A stretch of 6,012 nucleotides of DNA from Lachnospiraceae bacterium (GTDB lineage: Bacteria; Bacillota; Clostridia; Lachnospirales; Lachnospiraceae): the NCBI GenBank assembly GCA_017961385.1, contig JAGCXJ010000292.1, forward strand, positions 1 through 6,012, in the 5' to 3' direction. The translations under genes and the position numbers were made by a program. The notes below the pieces were generated by a model. It had not been told where the DNA came from and ran no database searches. It worked only from the letters and a program-made list of their open reading frames with translations. Below are positions 1 to 4,238 of the stretch, piece after piece. Within the stretch, counting starts at the first letter, position 1. Each line of letters opens with the position of its first letter.

Positions 1-830
1 CCATCACACTCAGCAACGGCATCATGGATAACCCCGGAGATGCAAAGTACGGATTTACGACTGAGCAGGTCTATGAAGGTGTAACGCTGCTTATGCAGAA
101 AGGTGTCAAGAATCTTGGCATACATGCATTCCTTGCAAGCAATACCGTAACAAATGATTACTATCCGCAGCTTGCAAAACAGCTTTTTGAGCTGGCTGTC
201 GATGTCAAGAACAAGACAGGCATACATATATCGTTCATCAATCTTTCAGGCGGTATAGGTATAGCATACAGACCGGATCAGACACCAAATGACATAAGGA
301 TAATAGGTGAAGGTGTAAGAAAGGTATACGAACAGATCCTTGTTCCGCAGGGCATGGATGATGTTTCCATCTTTACTGAATCGGGAAGATTCATGACAGG
401 CCCGTATGGAGAACTTGTGACCACCGCAATACATGAGAAACATACGCACAAGGAATACATCGGTGTGGATGCATGTGCCGTAAACCTGATGAGACCAGCT
501 ATGTACGGAGCATACCATCACATAACGGTCCTTGGAAAGGAAAATGAGCCCTGCGATCATATGTATGATGTAGTCGGATCCTTATGCGAGAACAATGACA
601 AGTTCGCGATAGACAGGATGCTGCCAAAGATCGATATCGGTGATTACATTGTGATACACGATACAGGCGCACACGGTTATTCAATGGGATATAACTATAA
701 CGGAAAGCTAAAGAGTGCAGAGCTTCTTCTTAAGGAAGACGGCAGCGTTGAGATGATCAGACGTGCCGAAGAGCCAAAGGACTACTTTGCAACACTTGAC
801 TGCACGCCGTATTTTAAAAAGCTAGTATAA
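1..830 (+). CDS. lysA: Diaminopimelate decarboxylase-like PLP enzyme (3' part; start lies left of the window)
   Basis: The reading frame is open from the left edge (first full codon at 3) to TAA at 828-830. It gives 275 residues of a family usually about 420 long, so about 140 N-terminal residues, including the PLP-lysine region, are missing. The family is fold-type III (alanine-racemase-like) decarboxylases. LysA converts meso-diaminopimelate to L-lysine and CO2 in the cytoplasm, the last step of lysine synthesis. Visible motifs: the glycine-rich loop NLSGGIGIAY (about 240-270), the phosphate-binding ESGRF (378-392), MRPAMYGAYH (about 489-518), GSLCEN with the conserved cysteine at 585-587 (this Cys reaches the partner active site in LysA dimers), and the C-terminal DTGAHGYSMGYNYNG (about 660-704). 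Odd points: the usual HIGSQ segment reads HAFLASN (about 123-143), and EPGR reads ESGR. The ATG at 24 is internal and not the start. A related decarboxylase of another diamino acid is the main alternative. Confidence 0.85.
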   Translation, partial: ITLSNGIMDNPGDAKYGFTTEQVYEGVTLLMQKGVKNLGIHAFLASNTVTNDYYPQLAKQLFELAVDVKNKTGIHISFINLSGGIGIAYRPDQTPNDIRIIGEGVRKVYEQILVPQGMDDVSIFTESGRFMTGPYGELVTTAIHEKHTHKEYIGVDACAVNLMRPAMYGAYHHITVLGKENEPCDHMYDVVGSLCENNDKFAIDRMLPKIDIGDYIVIHDTGAHGYSMGYNYNGKLKSAELLLKEDGSVEMIRRAEEPKDYFATLDCTPYFKKLV

Positions 831-840
831 GGACAAAAAC

Positions 841-866
841 AAAAGCCGGAAAGTTTTCCGGCTTTT
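841..866. terminator. Bidirectional rho-independent terminator between convergent genes
   Basis: A perfect 12-bp inverted repeat (AAAAGCCGGAAA at 841-852, TTTCCGGCTTTT at 855-866) has a nominal 2-nt spacer. In RNA the inner A-U pairs would open into a wider loop on a GCCGGAAA/TTTCCGGC core. The T-run on the + side and the A-run on the left, which reads as a U-run on the - strand, let it work both ways. It sits 10 nt after the lysA stop and 7 nt after the permease stop read from the other side, where a shared terminator is expected. Confidence 0.9.
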
Positions 867-873
867 ATGTTTT

Positions 874-2178
874 CTAGTCTTCGATATCAAGATGCTCGAG
901 CATCGATTTCTTTGCCACAGGGAGCGTATCTCCGTGTTTTACCTTAAACATGGTAAAAAGTGCGAGTGCCGAGAAGATGACGGCATATGGGAACAGAGTC
1001 TTGTATGATACATACTGCAGGAACGCTCCGGAAAGGATCGGGGTAAGAACCTGGGCCGCCATGGCGAATGTATAGTAGTAACCGGTGAACTTGCCTATAT
1101 CGCCGTCACTTGCTATATCGACTACCATGGGGAAGGAATTGACATTGATCGCCGCCCATGAAATACCGACTATTATGAACATGATCGTTATGAATATGCC
1201 TGCCTTTGCGGCAAAGAAGCATCCGCCGAAACCGATCATCAGTCCTATGACACCTGCAATGATGACTTTCTTTCTTCCGTAGATGCCTGAGAGGATACCG
1301 ATCGGGATATAGCTTATTATCGCAACGACGGTAGCTATCATAAGGTAGTTTGCATATGAGCCGCCGCTTGTACCCCATATCGATGTGGCATATCTTGAAA
1401 ATGCTGTCGTTACCGCGTTGTATGCCATGTACCAGAGCGCTACGGATAACAGCATATATATAAGGCTTTTTTTCTTGTCGGGAGGAAGCCTGTGTTCATT
1501 TTCACCTGACCTTGACAGATCTGAAGCTTTATCATCATCCTCCTCGCCAAGCTCGATATTGATCTTATGCGCCTCTTCAGTCCATCTGTTTTCCTTTACT
1601 ACAAGTGCAAGTACTGATGTGGTAAGAAGCATGAAAATGATTATCGAGATAAATAAAGGCTGGTAGTCGGGAGTATCTCCTTCAGATACCAGTACGCTTA
1701 TCATCGCAAGAGCAAAGATAGCACCGACAGTCCCCATCAGATTGATTATGGCATTTGCCTTGCTCCTTAAAGGCTTGGGAGTTATATCGGGCATGAGAGC
1801 AACTGCGGGGGATCTGAATATCGACATGAATAGAAGCACAAGTGCGGTCATTACCATGAACATCACAAGGTTACGCGAATTGTCTGCCATAGGCATGAAA
1901 AACAGTGCGATATTGGTAAGAACGGTTCCTGCAAGTATGAAAGGCATACGCTTTCCTATCGGAGTATGCAGCCTGTCTGAGAGAGTCCCGAACAGGGGAA
2001 GAAGAAAAAGTGCAAGTATATTGTCGATCGCCATGATCGCGCCGATGAGCACTTCATTTAAAGAAAAGCTGTTTTTAAGGATCAGTGGAATGATGTTATC
2101 ATACATCTGCCAGAAAGCCATGATCGACATGAATGCGAAACCGACCATGATAGTCTTGTACTTGTAATGAATCTTCAT
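874..2178 (-). CDS. MFS permease of the SLC45/GPH (sugar:cation symporter) type
   Basis: A 434-residue inner-membrane protein with about 12 hydrophobic segments, split into two halves by a charged, acidic central loop (about residues 198-237, with GEEDDDKASD). The first half has the loop 2-3 motif GTLSDR (64-69) followed by GKRMPF (75-80). It then has RSPAVALMPD (122-131) and LRSKANAIINLMG (137-149). These resemble the SLC45 sucrose/maltose transporters and the wider glycoside-pentoside-hexuronide symporters. The second half has the equivalent loop GIYGRKK (298-304) and NSFPMVVD (347-354). The likely role is uptake of a glycoside with H+ or Na+; the substrate cannot be read from sequence. The start is ATG at 2178-2176, with GGAAGG (plus coordinates 2188-2193) 9 nt upstream. 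The frame stays open to 2328, but that extension would run through both promoters and into plsY, and is not membrane-permease-like. The gene is convergent with lysA, divergent from plsY, and appears monocistronic. No glycosidase is adjacent. Confidence 0.88.
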   Translation of the reverse strand: MKIHYKYKTIMVGFAFMSIMAFWQMYDNIIPLILKNSFSLNEVLIGAIMAIDNILALFLLPLFGTLSDRLHTPIGKRMPFILAGTVLTNIALFFMPMADNSRNLVMFMVMTALVLLFMSIFRSPAVALMPDITPKPLRSKANAIINLMGTVGAIFALAMISVLVSEGDTPDYQPLFISIIIFMLLTTSVLALVVKENRWTEEAHKINIELGEEDDDKASDLSRSGENEHRLPPDKKKSLIYMLLSVALWYMAYNAVTTAFSRYATSIWGTSGGSYANYLMIATVVAIISYIPIGILSGIYGRKKVIIAGVIGLMIGFGGCFFAAKAGIFITIMFIIVGISWAAINVNSFPMVVDIASDGDIGKFTGYYYTFAMAAQVLTPILSGAFLQYVSYKTLFPYAVIFSALALFTMFKVKHGDTLPVAKKSMLEHLDIED

Positions 2179-2187
2179 TTGCTCTAA

Positions 2188-2193
2188 CCTTCC
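2188..2193 (-). promoter_or_regulatory. Ribosome binding site fixing the permease start
   Basis: On the minus strand GGAAGG lies 9 nt before ATG at 2178. It supports this start over the longer open frame, whose first ATG is at 2328. Confidence 0.7.
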
Positions 2194-2194
2194 G

Positions 2195-2246
2195 TTAACA
2201 AATTTACTATATATCAGTTTATCATATAGTTGATAATTTTTGTTAA
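2195..2246. repeat. Inverted repeats in the divergent control region (possible operator)
   Basis: An 8-bp perfect inverted repeat, TTAACAAA (2195-2202) and TTTGTTAA (2239-2246), has arms 36 nt apart. Inside it a second set occurs: TATCA at 2212-2216 and again at 2220-2224, and the inverse TGATA at 2231-2235. The elements cover the permease -10 and transcript start, and the -35 and spacer of the plsY promoter. That is a plausible place for a regulator controlling both directions. The region is very AT-rich, so short repeats also arise by chance, and no known operator is recognised. Confidence 0.3.
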
Positions 2247-2250
2247 ACAA
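2221..2250 (-). promoter_or_regulatory. Sigma-A-type promoter for the permease
   Basis: Read on the minus strand, TTGTTT (plus 2245-2250) and TATGAT (plus 2221-2226) are separated by 18 nt. The -10 matches TATAAT at 5 of 6 positions; the -35 is weaker. Transcription would start near 2214, leaving a leader of about 36 nt. The element overlaps the oppositely oriented promoter of the plsY operon, so the two would compete for polymerase. Assigned by eye from consensus. Confidence 0.5.
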
Positions 2251-2258
2251 GTTATTCT
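2230..2258 (+). promoter_or_regulatory. Sigma-A-type promoter for the plsY-vanZ-HAD operon
   Basis: TTGATA (2230-2235) and TATTCT (2253-2258) are separated by 17 nt, the ideal spacing; they match consensus at 5/6 and 4/6. The start would be near 2265, giving a leader of about 30 nt before the plsY ATG with room for the GGAG ribosome binding site. It shares sequence with the minus-strand permease promoter. Confidence 0.5.
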
Positions 2259-2294
2259 TATACATATAAATAAGTTTGACAAGCGGAGCTATGT

Positions 2295-2906
2295 ATGTAC
2301 GTATATATCGCAGGTGCTTTGATCGCATATCTCGTCGGGGGATTGAGCCCGGCGTTATTTATATCATGGTGTAAGAATAAAGACATTCGTTCACACGGTA
2401 CCGGTAACCTCGGGGCATCCAACACCGTTATACTCATCGGAGCCAAATGGGGCGTGCTGGTAGCTGTTCTTGATATACTCAAAGCATATATCCCTGTCAC
2501 TATAGCAAAGATCGCGTTTTCTCAGTATGAATTCATGCCCTATATCGTTGCGACATCTGTCATTCTGGGACACATATTCCCTTTTTATCTTAAGTTTAAG
2601 GGAGGCAAAGGATTTGCGACATATATGGGAGCCATGCTCGGTATTAGCCTCAATGCGTTTCTGATCATCGGCTTTATCTTTTTGGTAGTCATGTTCGAAT
2701 CTGACTACATCGTTCTCGGGACACTGACCGTAGTGAGTCTTTTCCCGATATATTTATGGTTCGCTTTCGAAAATATATACTACGTTCTCATACTTGTGAT
2801 CGCCAGTGCAGTCATTATATTTAAGCACAGGACAAACATTGTAAAGATAATAAATAAGAAAGAGATTGGTCTGTCGGATGCTTTTTCGGGAAAGCACAAG
2901 ATCTGA
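2295..2906 (+). CDS. plsY: Acyl-phosphate:glycerol-3-phosphate acyltransferase (PlsY family)
   Basis: A 203-residue polytopic inner-membrane protein, the usual PlsY length. PlsY transfers an acyl group from acyl-phosphate (made by PlsX) to glycerol-3-phosphate, giving lysophosphatidic acid, the first step of phospholipid synthesis in most Gram-positives. All three family motifs are visible: motif 1 SHGTGNLGASN (33-43; usual form S-x-GSGNxGATN), motif 2 GHIFPFYLKFKGGKG (92-106), and motif 3 FKHRTNIVKI (176-185) followed by KKEIG near the C-terminus. Hydrophobic segments lie around 3-25, 50-72, 82-98, 112-135 and 137-177. The start is ATG at 2295 with GGAG (2285-2288) 6 nt upstream; another ATG at 2291 is out of frame. 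It is first in a three-gene operon, 18 nt before the VanZ-like gene. Motif 1 has Thr and Ser where Ser and Thr are usual, and clostridial genomes can carry more than one PlsY-like gene, so a second copy elsewhere is possible. Confidence 0.9.
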   Translation: MYVYIAGALIAYLVGGLSPALFISWCKNKDIRSHGTGNLGASNTVILIGAKWGVLVAVLDILKAYIPVTIAKIAFSQYEFMPYIVATSVILGHIFPFYLKFKGGKGFATYMGAMLGISLNAFLIIGFIFLVVMFESDYIVLGTLTVVSLFPIYLWFAFENIYYVLILVIASAVIIFKHRTNIVKIINKKEIGLSDAFSGKHKI

Positions 2907-2924
2907 CGGCTTCAGGATTTATAG

Positions 2925-3473
2925 ATGTTAGAGATAATATTCAGTGATATAAGTAACTACATGGATAGTTACTTTTTAAAGAGCATCGCGTTGGGACTTA
3001 TCTGCGCATTTGTGATGCTCGCCTTATTGAATGCGTTTAAGCGTCTTGAAAAGGATGAAATGAGCGAGAGACGCATCATTGTAAAGACTACCGCGTTCTT
3101 CTTATGGATCGTTTACGGATATATGGTACTCGGAATAGCGTTTCTTTGCAGAAAGCCGATATTTGGCAGACAGCTTTCTCTTATACCGTTTTCGACTCCT
3201 ATCGGCAATGCACGTCTTTTGGCATATCAGGTTGAAAATATCCTGATGTTCATTCCCTACGGCATGATAATCCCGATCTTATCCGTATACTGTCAAAAAT
3301 GGTACTGGTGCCTTATCGGAGGAATACTCTCGAGCATCAGTATAGAAGTGCTGCAGTACATGACCATGAGAGGAAAGGCTCAGATAGATGATGTTCTGTT
3401 AAATGCAGCCGGTACCATGATCGGCTTTTGTATCATAAAACTACTCGCAAGATGGCACAGGAGAAACAGCTAG
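2925..3473 (+). CDS. VanZ-family integral membrane protein
   Basis: 182 residues with about five hydrophobic segments (about 17-38, 55-75, 103-122, 127-145, 156-174) and a basic C-terminal tail (KLLARWHRRNS). The VanZ-family signature is clear: ENILMFIPYG (104-113), IEVLQYMTMRG (140-150), then IDDVLLNAAGTMIG (154-167). The N-terminal segment before the VanZ core is followed by a charged cytoplasmic-type stretch (39-50). The founding member, VanZ of the Tn1546 vancomycin cluster, gives low-level teicoplanin resistance. Most relatives are chromosomal, away from van genes, and their biochemical activity is not settled. No van genes are present here, so resistance should not be inferred. The start is ATG at 2925 with AGGAT (2914-2918) upstream. 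The gene follows plsY by 18 nt, and its stop TAG (3471-3473) directly touches the next ATG, so the genes are surely co-transcribed. Confidence 0.85.
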   Translation: MLEIIFSDISNYMDSYFLKSIALGLICAFVMLALLNAFKRLEKDEMSERRIIVKTTAFFLWIVYGYMVLGIAFLCRKPIFGRQLSLIPFSTPIGNARLLAYQVENILMFIPYGMIIPILSVYCQKWYWCLIGGILSSISIEVLQYMTMRGKAQIDDVLLNAAGTMIGFCIIKLLARWHRRNS

Positions 3474-4112
3474 ATGTACGATTACGTATTGTTCGATCTT
3501 GACGGAACCATATCCGATTCAAGCGAAGGCATAACAAAGGGAATACAGATCGCCTTAAGAGAAATGGGCATTGAAGAGGAGCGTGAAAATCTGCATAAGT
3601 TTATCGGACCGCCTCTTAAATATTCGTTTACGACATTTTATGGATTTAATGAAGAGGACTGTGCAAAGGCCGTAAAGATATACAGAGAATACTACGGCAA
3701 GACAGGACTCTTTGAAAACCAGGCATACGAGGGCATCGATAAGCTTCTTAAGAAGGTAAAGGAGAGTGGTAGAAAGATAGCTGTCGCTACATCAAAGCCT
3801 GAGAAGTTCTCAAGGCAGATACTTGAGAAGTTCGGACTGATCGAGTACTTTGACGTGATAAGCGGAGCAACGCTTGACGGAGTCAGAGGAGACAAGTGTG
3901 AGGTCATTGAGGAGGCGCTAAGAAGATTTGGCGATCCTGACAGATCAAGAGTCGTTCTTGTAGGAGATACACACTTTGATGTTGAAGGAGCCGCAATGGT
4001 CGGAATCGACTGTATCGGAGTGTTATACGGCTTTGGTACGAGAGAATCGCTAGAAAAAGCGGGAGCTAAATACATCGCAGAGGATATGGAAGACATATAC
4101 ACTTATCTGTAA
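3474..4112 (+). CDS. HAD-superfamily phosphatase (subfamily IA, Gph/PpaX/YjjG-like)
   Basis: 212 residues, a soluble cytoplasmic enzyme of usual length. The four HAD motifs are intact: motif I DLDGT with nucleophile Asp8 and acid/base Asp10; motif II VATSKP with Thr106/Ser107; motif III Lys141 in RGDK; motif IV VGDTHFD with Asp165 and Asp169 for Mg2+. The helical C1 cap lies between motifs I and II (about 15-90), with the family-typical FIGPPL (43-48). Such enzymes remove phosphate from small substrates: phosphoglycolate (Gph), pyrophosphate (PpaX) or nucleoside monophosphates (YjjG). The sequence does not decide among them. ATG follows directly after the vanZ-like TAG, and its AGGAG (3459-3463) lies within the upstream gene 10 nt before the start, suggesting translational coupling. 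It is last in the operon. No clear terminator follows. Confidence 0.87.
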   Translation: MYDYVLFDLDGTISDSSEGITKGIQIALREMGIEEERENLHKFIGPPLKYSFTTFYGFNEEDCAKAVKIYREYYGKTGLFENQAYEGIDKLLKKVKESGRKIAVATSKPEKFSRQILEKFGLIEYFDVISGATLDGVRGDKCEVIEEALRRFGDPDRSRVVLVGDTHFDVEGAAMVGIDCIGVLYGFGTRESLEKAGAKYIAEDMEDIYTYL

Positions 4113-4143
4113 ACAGTCGTTAGGCTAAATTGCACAAAAATGA

Positions 4144-4173
4144 TCAAAAGAATATGTGAAATTTTCCTTTTGA
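4144..4173. repeat. Short inverted repeat in the phosphoketolase leader
   Basis: TCAAAAG (4144-4150) and CTTTTGA (4167-4173) form a 7-bp perfect inverted repeat with a 16-nt spacer. It is AT-rich and has no T-run after it, so it is a poor terminator for the upstream operon. It lies just upstream of the proposed -35 of the next gene and might be an operator, or chance in AT-rich DNA. Confidence 0.25.
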
Positions 4174-4177
4174 GATA

Positions 4178-4206
4178 TTAAAATTGTGTGCCCGATGACG
4201 TATACT
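4178..4206 (+). promoter_or_regulatory. Sigma-A-type promoter for the phosphoketolase gene
   Basis: TATACT (4201-4206) matches the -10 consensus at 5 of 6 positions. TTAAAA (4178-4183), 17 nt upstream, is a weak -35 (4 of 6). Transcription would begin near 4213, leaving a leader of about 26 nt. The 126-nt gap after the HAD gene and this element suggest independent transcription, although readthrough from the operon cannot be excluded. Confidence 0.45.
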
Positions 4207-4224
4207 ATCTCACGGAAAAAACTA

Positions 4225-4230
4225 GAGGAG
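4225..4230 (+). promoter_or_regulatory. Strong ribosome binding site of the phosphoketolase gene
   Basis: GAGGAG at 4225-4230, 8 nt before ATG at 4239, is the strongest Shine-Dalgarno in the window and fits a highly translated central-metabolism enzyme. It fixes the start of the open-ended gene. Confidence 0.8.
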
Positions 4231-4238
4231 ATAAAACT

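Noticed and set aside
1742..2167. Open frame of 141 codons on the + strand
   Set aside because: It is antisense to the permease, with no ribosome binding site or recognisable domain. It is a by-product of the permease's coding sequence.
2276..2281. Perfect TTGACA just before plsY
   Set aside because: Its -10 would have to lie inside the plsY coding sequence beyond the start codon, and no good -10 is found 16-18 nt downstream. It cannot drive plsY from its own start.
2179..2328. A 50-residue N-terminal extension of the permease, beginning with ATG at 2328
   Set aside because: It would cross both promoters and overlap the plsY start. The added residues are rich in Tyr, Lys and Asn from AT-rich intergenic DNA. 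A good ribosome binding site sits before the ATG at 2178, which gives the usual permease N-terminus.
2925..3473. Glycopeptide resistance determinant
   Set aside because: The VanZ family is widespread on chromosomes. No vanA, vanH, vanX, vanR or vanS gene and no transposon ends are in the window, so a resistance call is not supported.
3692..4102. Open frame of 136 codons on the - strand
   Set aside because: It lies wholly opposite the HAD gene, is Ser/Pro-rich low-quality sequence, and matches no family I recognise.
4113..4238. Riboswitch or attenuator before the phosphoketolase
   Set aside because: The gap is only 126 nt and the predicted leader about 26 nt. No known aptamer core, terminator hairpin or T-run is visible.
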